Shown here piece by piece: positions 23,971 through 34,267 of a stretch of DNA of 64,000 nt; the stretch's first letter is position 1, and each line of letters opens with the position of its first letter. The notes beneath the pieces were generated by a model. It saw only the letters and a program-made list of their open reading frames with translations. It searched no databases and was not told the DNA's origin. The position numbers were made by a program, and so were the translations under genes. Source of the stretch: Cryptomeria japonica (Eukaryota; Streptophyta; Pinopsida; Cupressales; Cupressaceae); NCBI RefSeq assembly GCF_030272615.1, contig NC_081414.1:916555648-916619647 (forward strand), written 5' to 3'.

Positions 23971-25059
23971 CAAAAACATGGCAACACATTGTACATACCT
24001 ATCTGAGCAGATCCCAAACAAACATTGCGACATACTTAACAAAATGACCATTTATCAATCAAACCAAACAACATCAACAATCTACACAACAAACTGTCTT
24101 CAACAAGGATGCATCCTTCCTTACCAAAACAAAGACAAGATGACATTTTCTTTGACAAGAAAATTCTATTTAAGCTATCATATACTTGATTGATTTATGG
24201 GTTATTTATTTTAGGTTTTTGCCACAATTATTTGTATCCTCTGTGATTTATTTCTGATGAAGTTCTGGGGCATGTACTAATGGTGTCTACGTGGGAGTTC
24301 ACTAAGTTACGTGATCATATGCAAAATACAGTCATAGATCACTACAGCTTGCTGACTACAATGTATACCTCGACCATATGAGCATGAACCATTACCAAGG
24401 ATCCATATTCTTTATTCTTTATGTATATACTGTTTGTTTGCAAGTACAATGCTCTTTCTTTGGTTCCTCCTACCTCATCCAAACTGGATAAAGGTTTTAT
24501 CTCTTATTATGGTATGCACTTGTCTCAAGATATGATAAGCCTAAGATCAAGGAGGACGATCCAAGTCATGCATGAAAGGAGATAATCCTTGTTTGTTCTG
24601 CAAGCAATACTTAGGTCAACTTGATCCATTATATCAAGTTGCTTGTATTAACTTGCTATATCAAATCCATGTAAGAAATACTCTGGTCATCTTGAATCTT
24701 TATGTCAAGGTGCTTGTATTTTCTTACAACATTTTAAAGCTCAATGATGAAAAATAAAGCACCATGGATCGTCATTCCATCTCATCTATATATATTGCAT
24801 TTCGTTGCATTCCACCCATCCATACATTCATAATAGTTGCATATCATGCATACATAGTCATAATAATGCATACTCTATTTTACTCATCTTCTTCCATAGG
24901 ACTCGGTCCTAGTCCTCCATATCTTCTATCTAACATCGAATCCCCCCTCACCCTCCCTATCTTGGTCATCAACATCATCCTAATCCCTTCATCGCTTCCC
25001 ATCCTCACTCATCCACAAAATTAAGCCAGTTACTCTGTCTACACAGATACATCGACTCC

Positions 25060-25450
25060 CACACACCTAGACTATCAACAGATACTCTGATCAAGTATCT
25101 TCGGGTCTCAATAGGTAATCGATCATGGTAATCCTAGACTACATCAGGCATTTATAATAATGACCTAGTCTCAATGGGGTTGCCATGTTTCCCCACAACC
25201 ATCCATCACACGCACACACTATTAATTGATCAACCAACCAAACACAATCCAACAGACAATTACATCAATTGTCTACGTCTCAACGAGAATTTTGATTCAG
25301 ATACCTTGACTTCATCGGGCAATTACATCAATTGTCTAAGTCACCAACAGGGCACTTTGATTCACTTACTCAGACTTTATCCTGTCCAAGCGACCAACTG
25401 ACATCAACTATCACGCTTTGACTCAACCGGGGCAATTTAACCGATTGCAC
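25060..25450. repeat. diverged repeats of about 63 bp in the Gypsy 3' region
   Basis: CAATTACATCAATTGTCTA occurs at 25257 and again at 25320, 63 bases apart, with similar flanks (TTTGATTCA, ACTTCATCGGG or ACTTTATCCTG). Weaker relatives with GACTACATCAGG and ACTGACATCAACT are visible on both sides, suggesting an old tandem array. Confidence 0.6.
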
Positions 25451-25788
25451 CAGATTGTCCAACCATTTTGATCAATTATATAGCATCATTCAAAAGCACA
25501 ACACCACATTTGCATCGTATCTCCTGCATAACCTACGCGTACTCACTGGCTTGCCATTTCTCCGTATTCACTCTATTTTTCTTCCATTCTTTCACCGTTG
25601 TTGCTAATTTTTTCTATTCTACCTTCCCTCCACTTCTTGTTCTTTTTCGAGAGATCGCCCGATTTTTTGAAATTTTTTGGCCCATCTCTCGAGGGGGCAT
25701 ACCACCCACTAAATTAACATTTATGGGGCATATTTCCTCACACCTATTTTTCTTTCTTTGAAACGACGTGATAAAACAACACTGTCTC

Positions 25789-25801
25789 AAAGAGGGGCAA
25801 A
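25789..25801 (+). other. polypurine tract of the Gypsy element
   Basis: AAAGAGGGGCAAA ends immediately at the TG of the right LTR (25802). It is a purine-rich primer for plus-strand synthesis and fixes the orientation. Confidence 0.8.
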
Positions 25802-26722
25802 TGTAGTCACATAAATCTGTCCACTTAATTAAATGAATATTTAGTATTTATTTGATTATTTAACCATCAATTAATAATTAATTAAATTAATATATTTAAT
25901 TAATTCATCTTAACCCTCTTCTCCTATTAATTAAATAAATTATTCAATTTATTTGATTTAATTCACTTAACCAAATTCAGATTTAATTCACTTAACCAAA
26001 TTCAGACCATTAATTAAATAAATAAATCATATTTGTTTAATTAAATCTTCTCTCACATTTAAATAAATTAATATTTATTTAAAATCCCCCAAAATCCCAC
26101 CTCTCACATTTAAATAAATTAACATTTATTTAATTCACCTTTATCCTTCACCCACTTGTATTTTCCTACAAATGCAAGTTGCACAACTATTTTAAATAAA
26201 TAATTTATTTAAATCACCTTTATCCTCCACCCACTTGCATTTTCCTACAAATGCAAGTTGCACAACTATTTTAAATAAATTATTTATTTAAAATCCTATT
26301 TATCCTCACCCACTTGAAACCTTTAATGGTTTCCCTTAAAGTCTTAAGACTTTAAGACTTTAAGGGTTTCCCTTAAAGTCTTCAAATTTAATGGCTTCCT
26401 TCTAGAGTCTTCTCAAACCTTTAATGGTTTCCCTTAAAGTCTTCAAGCATTTAATGCTTTATCTTCCTTTTTCTCATTTAAATAAATTAATATTTATTTG
26501 AATATTTACCCAAATGCAAATTACACCATTTAATTGAAATAAATGATTTTATTTTAATTGAAAATACCAAAATTCCTCCCACTTGCATTTTCCTACAAAA
26601 TCCACTTGCATGCCTAAACCCCTTCTAGATTCTTCTAAACCCTTCCTAATTAACCTAATCCATCCCCTAAATATTGTCACATTCCTAAGAAAATTGGAGT
26701 CACTTCTCAAAGACTCCAAAGT
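25802..26722 (+). repeat. truncated right LTR of the Gypsy element
   Basis: It matches the left LTR from 11804 to about 12654, then stops at CTCCAAAG (26722). The expected continuation (TCTTTGAAAAGC, about 780 further bases including the TATA box) is absent both here and after the neighbouring LTR at 27574. A 25-base direct duplication (around 25955-26005) and a block of repeated ACTTTAAG words (26341-26362) distinguish this copy. Confidence 0.82.
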
Positions 26723-26725
26723 ATT

Positions 26726-27573
26726 GTTGCTCCCTTTTTTGGTTATAAAAGGTAATTTAGAGCCATTTAACAGGGTTTCTTTCTTTGATACTTGTATATG
26801 GTGAAAATGGATAACAATAATAACGATATTGAAAGGCTAAATGAATTCAACCACAAAACCCTAGCCTAACAACAACAAAGATCCACCATAACATATGAAG
26901 ATTACCTAAGACAATGCAAATCAAATGAAATCACAAAGATTATACCATCACCTATCCAATAGGGTTTGGATCTCCATTCTTCCTATCTCCATTGATCTTG
27001 CTTGATATATTTGCTCTCAGATTTTATGTGCACAAGAGCTCAACAAAGAACAGAATGTGGTTGCAAGTAGGATCGCATATGAAAAGCATAGTGTAGTCAA
27101 GTGCATAAATTGATTAGCCAGGGTTTGATAATGAAGGAAGCATCTCCTTATATAGAAGACACTATATGAAATGGAGGGACAAGATTGAGAGGTGTAAAAG
27201 GAGGTCGGCTATGATTAGAGGGTAGGTAAAGAAAATAATAAAATAATGAAAGGGGTAGGTAGTGTATGAATTAAGAGATGAATGACATGTGTCATAGGTA
27301 GAAAAGGTTAATGAATTAATTAAATAAATAAAGATTTATTTAATTAATAGAAGGAGTGAGATCAATTAAATAAATAAGATATTTATTTAATTTAGGAAAA
27401 GGATAATTTAAATAAATAAATGTATTTATTTAAATGAGAAATAAGGCTAGAAGAGGATAAATGAATTAATTAAATAAATAAAGATTTATTTAATTAATAG
27501 AAGAATTAGGCTAAAATAATTAAATAAATAAAAATATTTATTTAATTAGACTGGACAATTTTAGGTGTCTACA
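26726..27573 (-). repeat. solo LTR, Gypsy-like, minus orientation
   Basis: Read on the minus strand it begins TGTAGACACCTAAAATTGTCC at 27573 and ends GAGCAACA at 26726. Its first 250 bases have the same AATTAAATAAAT-rich architecture as the Gypsy LTR next door but a different sequence. A TATA box (TATATAAGG, 27146-27154) lies in the expected place on the minus strand. No internal region adjoins either end. The flanking bases (AGTAT and ATACT) are not a direct duplication, so it may not be a clean solo LTR. Confidence 0.65.
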
Positions 27574-28383
27574 ATACTTTTTGGGGTATGGTTAGGTTTC
27601 TTTCTTGTAGTTTTTCTTTGAAATTTGTAGACAATGTTTTGTTAAGAAGTTGTAGAAAAGGGAAATCATATCATAAAGAATTGGCATATTTTCTAAAATA
27701 TATAATGAAATAGAATATGGAGTTTATGGTGAAATTGTCTCCTATGTGATGTGTTGATTCTTTGAAGTGGTGAAGCAAATCTTTATTATTTCAAAATTGT
27801 GAGTTACTTTGCAGTTATATTCTAGTTTTTTACTTTATTCTAAGGGAATACTTAAAATGTTTTGAATTATAATATGGTAATTTGACAAATTCATTTATGA
27901 TCTAGAAGAAGACTTTAATCATACACAATATGGGAGGTTTAATGTAATGCGCTATATTTGTTAAGCCCAAAGGTTTTATCACTTGTATTACAATTCTTCT
28001 TGATTTGATGGATGAGGCTCTATAGTCTGATAAGGCACTGATCGCATTCTCTAAATCATAAACTAAAAAATAAAATCTTTATTTTCATGTTTTGTTTTGT
28101 TTTAATAGGTTAGGGTTTGGTATTACTTGATTTTGAGAAGAACTAAAATCCATAAGATTTAGCTTGGAATGTATTACATGATGACCATGGATTATATGAA
28201 GAGGAATATATTTACCTAGGACAATATTCAAGGATTTAAATGTTACATTGTTAGGATATTGTTAAGGATTACCCTCCTTGGTCTGACAGAGCCAAAAGTG
28301 GAAATGGTTTAACCTTGTTCATTGGCCATCATCTGAAAACACTTAAGCTCAAGGATAGATAGCCTTTAGAGGAGTTTCAAGAA
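27574..28383. other. no gene seen
   Basis: AT-rich text with no usable open frame and no match to other repeats in the window. Confidence 0.5.
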
Positions 28384-28990
28384 AATTAGTGGAAAAATGC
28401 CAATAGATGCTATAGTTGATATATGAACATTTGTTTTGTATTTATAGTCCAAATTCAAATATTCATCACCTAACATTGTCTTTATATCCTTTAGCATCAT
28501 GGGGATGTTGTATTTGAAAATATGCTTTAGCCTTTCATTTGTCACTTCCCCTTGAATTCTATCTAATGATCTCTCACTATCAAACTGAATTTTGCTTCCA
28601 TCTTTGGTTTCTCTTCCAACTATTTGATCCCATTAATGCCCTTGTTGCTATCCTTCACCTCTTAGCTAGCATAAATTACCTCCCTAATGCATAATTTCTT
28701 ATACTTTTACTTCGTTCATCCAATTGTCATCATTAATGCTCCTTAATTCATCTATAGTATATTCATCATATAATTGCAAAAAAACATGTTATAGATCTTC
28801 AAATATTAATTCTCCTACAACGATCTCTCTCTTCACTACCCACCTAGCCATTTGACCAACTAATGAATTACCTTATCTATAAATGTGAGAAATTTGGAAG
28901 TCTTCAAACTTCTCAAAGAATTCATAGATAAGCGTTAGAAATTTATTTAAATTGCAATTTGGCATCTTTTTGTGCTTCATTGCATTAATA
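28384..28990 (-). pseudogene. LINE 3' coding fragment: RNase H tail plus downstream domain
   Basis: A single minus-strand frame of about 200 codons can be followed with seven stops and no frameshift. It begins with an RNase H C-terminal pattern (FEDFQISHIYR, stop, GNSLVGQMARW; compare the usual SHIYREGN..AD.LA). Further on comes ERLKHIFKY...KTMLGDEYLNLDYKYKTNV. The second part resembles residues encoded after the RNase H domain of the LINE at 47708-49577 (KRLSNVFRF...KIVLSDEYMWGEFKYHTNV). I infer a LINE fragment truncated at both sides. It lies head to head with the plus-strand LINE starting at 28996. Confidence 0.5.
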
Positions 28991-28995
28991 ATCAT

Positions 28996-30440
28996 TTGTG
29001 GCTAGCTGGGGAGCCTATTGGAAGTTGGGGAATGGAAGAAAAATATGGTTTTGGGGTGATTGCTGGATCAGGAATCACTTGCTTGTTTTTGATCCTACCT
29101 TGGGATCTTTAAGGGATCTTTGTGTGGCTTCTTTTGGCTTAATGGTGGCTGACTATTGGAAGGAAGGTAAGTGGGTAAATCTCTATGTTATTAATCCTTC
29201 TTTCACTCATTTGCAACTTTCCCTAAATTCTTTTGGTTTGGAGGAAGGTGTGGAAGATGAAATTATTTGGAAATTCAATCCCAATAGGATGTTTTATGTT
29301 GCTTATGTGGATGGTTGTAATGAACCCCATGTGTCTTGGTGTTCTAAGGTGTGGATTAAGGACCTTTCTCCTAAGGTCAATATATTTTTTTGGCTTCTCT
29401 TTCTTAATAAAATCTTAACTACTGACAATCTTGTTAAGAGAGGATTTTCTATCCCAAATAGATGGTACTTGTGTATGAAGGAGGCTGAATTTGTTGATCA
29501 TCTATTTTTACATTGCTCTTACACTTCTAAGATTTGGGGTCTGGTGCTTCAGAAATGGGATCTTTGCTGGACTTTACCAGGAGCTATTAAGGAGTTTGTT
29601 CACCAATGGAACCCGCCTTCAAGAAATCCTTTCATAAAGAAGCTATGGCTCTTCATGTTTCCTCACATGGCATTGGGTTTATGGAAAGAACGTATTAATC
29701 ATATCTTCAGGAATACCCATCTCCCTCCTAATTTTATCTTCAAGAAAATTTCTAGGGTCATCTCTGATAATTTCTTGGCTATTAGCTCCAATGTTCTCTC
29801 TCATAGCGGAAACCTTAAGGAGTATGAAGCCAGTGTAGTCAAGGACTGAGATTTTGGTCATCATGTTGCTACACCTAAGGTGAACCCTAGGGAAAACATT
29901 AGTTGGAACTTTCCACCCCAAGGATGGGAGAAAATCAATTTTGATGGTGCGACTAGAGGGAACCCTGGTCAAGCTATCTATGGAGGGATGATACGAGATC
30001 GCTATGTCAACTTCATTTCTGGTATTGCTCTCCCTCTTGGTAAACATACTAATAATGTTGCATAAGACATAGGAGCTTATCATAGTTTAAAACTTGCTAA
30101 ACAAAATAATTGTAAGCTTGTTTGGGTCAAGGGAGACTCAAAGAACATTATCAACTACCTAGGGGGCAAATCTACTCTGGCTTGGAATGTTGATATTTGG
30201 ATGAAAAAGGCTAAATATATTATTAAAACCTTTGATAGATGCATTATTGTCCATGTATATATCCAAGCCAATGTGACTGCCAACTTCCTTGCCAATAGGG
30301 GAGTGACGTGTAAAGTCCAACTTAGTTGGACTTGTGGTGACAGCCTAGACTCAGAATTTGCTATGCATTTGGTCCATGAGAAAAGTCAGGGGAGTAAATT
30401 TAATGATTACTTGTGCCATAATGACTTTGAGTGTTTCTAG
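28996..30440 (+). pseudogene. LINE ORF2 C terminus: zinc-binding RT tail and RNase H
   Basis: The frame from 28996 has no true ATG. It enters in the middle of ORF2 (WGAYWKLGNGRKIWFWGDCW), the region just after RT. Then follows the reverse-transcriptase zinc-binding domain (WSKVW-type text: VSWCSKVWIKDLSPKVNIFFW, then CMKEAEFVDHLFLHCSYTSKIW, about 29330-29540). After a stop at 29847 the RNase H domain (INFDGATRGNPGQA, about 29935; VKGDSKNIINYL, about 30130; NVTANFLANRGV, about 30280) runs to 30440 with one TAA at 30063. The element is 5'-truncated, as most LINE copies are. It has no endonuclease and no RT core. Confidence 0.8.
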
Positions 30441-30601
30441 AATTACTAATACCTTCCATTCTAAGACAGGTGGTTAGAGAGGACATGAGAATCGATCCAA
30501 ATTTATTTTGCATGCTTTGTGGGCAATTTTATACATTTTCTGGAGTCTTGCTTTAACTCTGAAAAATTCTTTGCAGAGAGTGTAACAGAGAGCTTGATAA
30601 A

Positions 30602-32155
30602 ATGGGTGGTGCGAGAAAAAGAATTGAGCTGCCTAGCTGTGTGCAGTTGAAGAATGAAAAGAAGCCATGGCATATTTTGGACAAGGGTGGGCTCACTCCA
30701 TACATTGAGAGGCTACAAGGGCGAATCAAGATGTCATGAGCTATTTTGCCAAAAACTGGAAGGATGGAACGATTGTTCTCCATGGTCGAAAGGTTCTGGT
30801 TGATGAATCCCTTATTGCATAGGTCACTAGGTTATCTATGGAGGGCATGGAGTATTACAAAGACAGAGTGTATATGGAGCAAGTTGTGCAGAACTTCCCG
30901 AAGAAGGAGGTGGAGCAGGCTAAAATTGTTAAAAAGACGACCAACTACTATGACATTGTGGTCATGAAGTCTTTCTGGCAGAAGCTTCTCAAGGTAATTA
31001 TGAATTACCTTACTTTGGATGGTCGTTATACCAGGGTGTATGGTCACCACTTTGTTATTCTGAATCATTTCCAGCATGGTGTGAAGATGTCTTTCCCTTT
31101 CTATCTCATGTTAGCTCTGAGGGCTAACTTTAGTGACCATCGCAAGAACCTTGCCAAGTTTCCCATCGTGCATGAAGGCCTGCTAGTCCTTATTGATGCC
31201 CATTTCCGTGCTCTTGCTTCCCCTGATGAGATGAGACTAGTGCAAGTGAGGCTGATAATGAGGCCTCTGTGTCTAGGTCTGAAGAGATTTTCCCTCCCCT
31301 GAAAAAAGCTAAAATGGAAATTCCTTCAAGCTCAAAACCTAAGATGAGGAAGGGTATCAAAGGTCAAAAGAACATCATTATATCCTCCCCCTCTACTTCT
31401 GCTGAGAATGGCTCCCCCTCTTCTAGGGAGAAGGCAGAAGATGATACGATCCATGTTTTCCCTAATGTCTCAGCCTCACTTCCGTCCTATAAGGAGACTG
31501 GTAATGTGGGTGTGGTTGGTATTGCGGACCTTCATCCCAAAAGTGATGAGCTTAACGATAAGAGGGAGGATTATGAAAATGTGCTGGGTATGGCACGTGA
31601 ACATGCTATTGATACTTTCAGCTTATTCAAGTGGTTGTTTCATGAACTTAAGAAATTAGGATTAACCAAAGAGCCTTGGGAAGCAAAATGGATGCTCTCC
31701 CTGCTGGTTCTACTCATGGTAATCCGAATAATGAAGGGAATTGGACTGAGTTTGAGAAGAAGTCGGTCATGGACTGTATCAAGAAAATAGGGGAAGGGGT
31801 TGATCAAATGAAGAAAATGCTGGAGGAATGCATTACCCGTGTCGAGGAAGGCTACAACAAGATCCAGGACGCCCTCATGACTATTATGGTTAGTAGTCAC
31901 AAAATTGTCAAACAGTTTGCAATGGTTATGAATACCATGGTGAATAGTCTGGAACAACCGCATAAGGTTGTTGTTATTATTGGTGATGATGCTGAGGCGG
32001 CTCAAAGTGGTGAAGGACCCTGCAAAAGGACTCGAGGGAACATGAAGAAAAAGGCGGCTATTCAGAATTTGGATCATAAAGCTACGAAGGTTGCTGCTGA
32101 TACCATGAATGCCCTAGAGGTTGAGGTCGCTGAGACCCTCAAAAGCCTTATGTAA
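30602..32155 (+). pseudogene. ORF downstream of the LINE RNase H, unknown function
   Basis: An ATG at 30602 (MGGARKRIELPSCVQL) opens an ORF that can be followed to a stop at 32153. It has a frameshift at about 30722, a TAG at 30820 (CAG expected), and further shifts at about 31250 and 31690. The first 230 residues look globular (YTRVYGHHFVILNHFQHG and FPFYLMLALRAN). The second half is Ser/Lys/Glu-rich with a basic patch (KKAKME, KPKMRKGIKGQK). The C terminus is a helical, coiled-coil-like part with KRTRGNMKKKA. I do not recognise the family. Its place 160 bases after the RNase H, on the same strand, and before a LINE-like 3' end suggests it belongs to the LINE. Confidence 0.45.
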
Positions 32156-32400
32156 TTGGGTAGTTTTCTGTTTCTGGTTCTGTCTTTGTTGGTTTGGTCT
32201 TTCTACTATCTTTTTGTGCTCGACTAGGCTTTTGCTGTCTCTTTGGCTGTTGTTTCTTATGTTTATCCTTGCAACCTATTTTGTTTTGGATGTTTCTTTC
32301 TGATTCTATACCTCTTAGAATCATTTTGTAAAGGGTTTCGGGGCCCCTTCAAAACCTTTTTTTTCCTTAATCCAAAAACTATTTGTGAATCTCTTTCCAA
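32156..32400 (+). other. probable LINE 3' untranslated end
   Basis: T-rich text followed by AAAGGGTTTCGGGGCCCCTT (32329-32348, partly palindromic), a T run, and TAATCCAAAAAC at about 32368. The ATCCAAA ending resembles that of the minus-strand LINE (GATCCAAATAAAAAA on its strand, about 47720). No long poly-A tail is left and no target duplication could be recognised. Confidence 0.4.
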
Positions 32401-34012
32401 ATGTAATTTTGTCACCTACATTTTTCTTGCCATTTTCAAGGTGAGCAATGTCGCTTAAAAATCTTATTTTCTATTCATTCCTTTCACCAGATTATGAGAT
32501 CCAAAAGGCAATTGATTCTCTTTCTACTCTCTAATAACACTACGAGCCTCAAACACTCCTAGGGTGCCACTAGAGGCCTCATCAAATTTAGCTTTTATCC
32601 ATCCTTCATCTAGGGTTTTTCGTCTAATCTTTGATCTTTCTAAAATACATGGATTAACTTGTTTGAACCCATTAATAGATGAATAAAAATAAAAATATTA
32701 TTCTAAAAGAAATGGGTGGAGATCAAGTGGGTAGGGAAGTCAATCAAATGAGTGATGTGGAAGACAAGAATGTAAAATGAGATGGATCACGATCATAGGA
32801 TAGAGAAATTAAATTTAAATGACAACAATACCTCATATAAATTATATTTTTTTGATACTTAATAAAATATCATACCAATTAAACTTTTCTAAATGACATA
32901 AAAGATTCTGAAAATATCTTTGTGGCCACTAAAAATTTGTAGCCCCCATGTAACTAACAAAATAGATGTATAACAATTTAAGTCAAAATATAACATTTTA
33001 ACCATTTAATTTTTAAAATGAATAAGATCCCTTGTGCCACATGTTAGTGTGAATGAGGTTATTACCTATCTAATCATTAGTGAGAATCTATTCACATGTT
33101 AAGTTTACTTAGTCACTAATCTAGCTGTCCTAATATCCTAGGTGGGGTTCTAGAAGTTAGTTATAATGGGGCGATGTCTCATTATTTACTTTTAGTCACT
33201 TAGGATTTAATAGTTGCATCATGAATTTAATGTTTGTATCAAGGGTGATTGCCATCCTACCTCATCACCTTGCCTTTATGAGCAAGGCTTCTCATGAACG
33301 TTTTGTATGTCCAATTATCATATTCAATCAATTTTGCATCGTTGAAGCAATCTTTCTTGTTGTTCTCTCCCGCAGATGTTATTTTGGTCTTGTAAGAATC
33401 TTGTAGGCGTTTTGGCATCACCTATCCACTCTAGCACCATAAAAATAGACAATATAACCGCCTTTGTGGGACATTGCCATAAGAGAATGGTTGTAGTTGT
33501 GTATATTTTTCCCTTGCCATAATTATAAAATAAAAAAATATTAAAATTTTAATAATTTGGGAGCATACAATTGTCAGTGGTCATTATTCATGAAAGTAAT
33601 GTTTTGAATTTAGTTGTCTTTTTTAGAGATTGAACTATAAATAAATAAGTATGCAATTAATGGTTTTCTCAAAAGTGGTAATATAAGTTTCAATCAATAT
33701 TAGATAAGTGCTAATTTTAGTTTGGTAGTCAAGTTGTTTAATTAGAACTAGATTTATAGGAGCTTGTCAATCCTCTTAGAAGTTATATAGTTAATATTTT
33801 CTCGTTGAACTAAAATATAGAAGTATTAGTGTAAATCATAGTATCAAGACAGGGTTGGTTGTGATTCCCTCATGAAAGTTTATAGGAAGATGAGACCTTA
33901 TGTGATGTGATTCTCCACAAAATAGTTAGGATTAAGTTTATATTAGTGCAATATTGAAAGTATTAATATTCATTGTAAATATTTTGTGAGCTCTAAGCTT
34001 CAAAATTATTCA
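32401..34012. other. no gene seen
   Basis: AT-rich intergenic sequence with only short open frames. No motif or repeat family was recognised. Confidence 0.5.
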
Positions 34013-34265
34013 CCTTTTATATTCTTTGCTATTATTAGTTATGATAGAAGAAAATGGTTTCTTTATTCATTTGAAACTATATTGCTAAGTTGTTTTCATA
34101 AAAAATATGAATATAAATAGGCCTCAAGCTAGTCCTTTTTTGATATGTTTTTATACTTTATATTCTTTATTATTAGTTTTAGTTGAAGAACATTCTTTTG
34201 AAAGTATATTTATAAGTTGTTTTTCATAAAAAATATGATTTAGATAGTGTTAGTAAACAAATTTG
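34013..34265. repeat. direct duplication of about 128 bp
   Basis: TATTCTTTGCTATTATTAGTTATGATAGAAG and the following text up to TTCATAAAAAATATGA (34095) are repeated with changes, the second TTCATAAAAAATATGA being at 34223, an offset of 128. The two copies are adjacent. Confidence 0.6.
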
Positions 34266-34267
34266 TC

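Larger units (their letters stand above)
23415..25788 (+). other. 3' untranslated region of the Gypsy element
   Basis: About 2.4 kb lie between integrase and polypurine tract. Open frames are short and I see no protein motif. The region holds a poly-A run (23510-23522), the 27-bp tandem repeat at 23867 and the diverged 63-bp repeats near 25257. A non-coding 3' region of this size is common in Tat/Ogre elements. Confidence 0.65.
11804..26722 (+). mobile_element. Gypsy LTR retrotransposon of Tat type, about 14.9 kb
   Basis: Structure: left LTR (11804-13435), primer-binding site, long leader, an upstream ORF, gag, protease, a G-patch-like segment, RT, RNase H, a second plant-type RNase H, integrase, about 2.4 kb of 3' untranslated sequence, polypurine tract and a truncated right LTR (25802-26722). 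RT before integrase is the Gypsy order. The extra RNase H and the long untranslated parts are the marks of the Tat/Ogre branch. At least ten in-frame stops and several frameshifts make it non-autonomous. It inserted in the Copia 5' LTR and is therefore younger than that element. Confidence 0.9.

Noticed and set aside
26720-27580. AGTAT and ATACT as a target duplication of the minus LTR
   Set aside because: They are inverted, not direct, repeats, so they do not support a clean insertion.
28998-29849. reading 28998 as a gene start
   Set aside because: The first codon is GTG and the text is the interior of LINE ORF2. The element is simply 5'-truncated.
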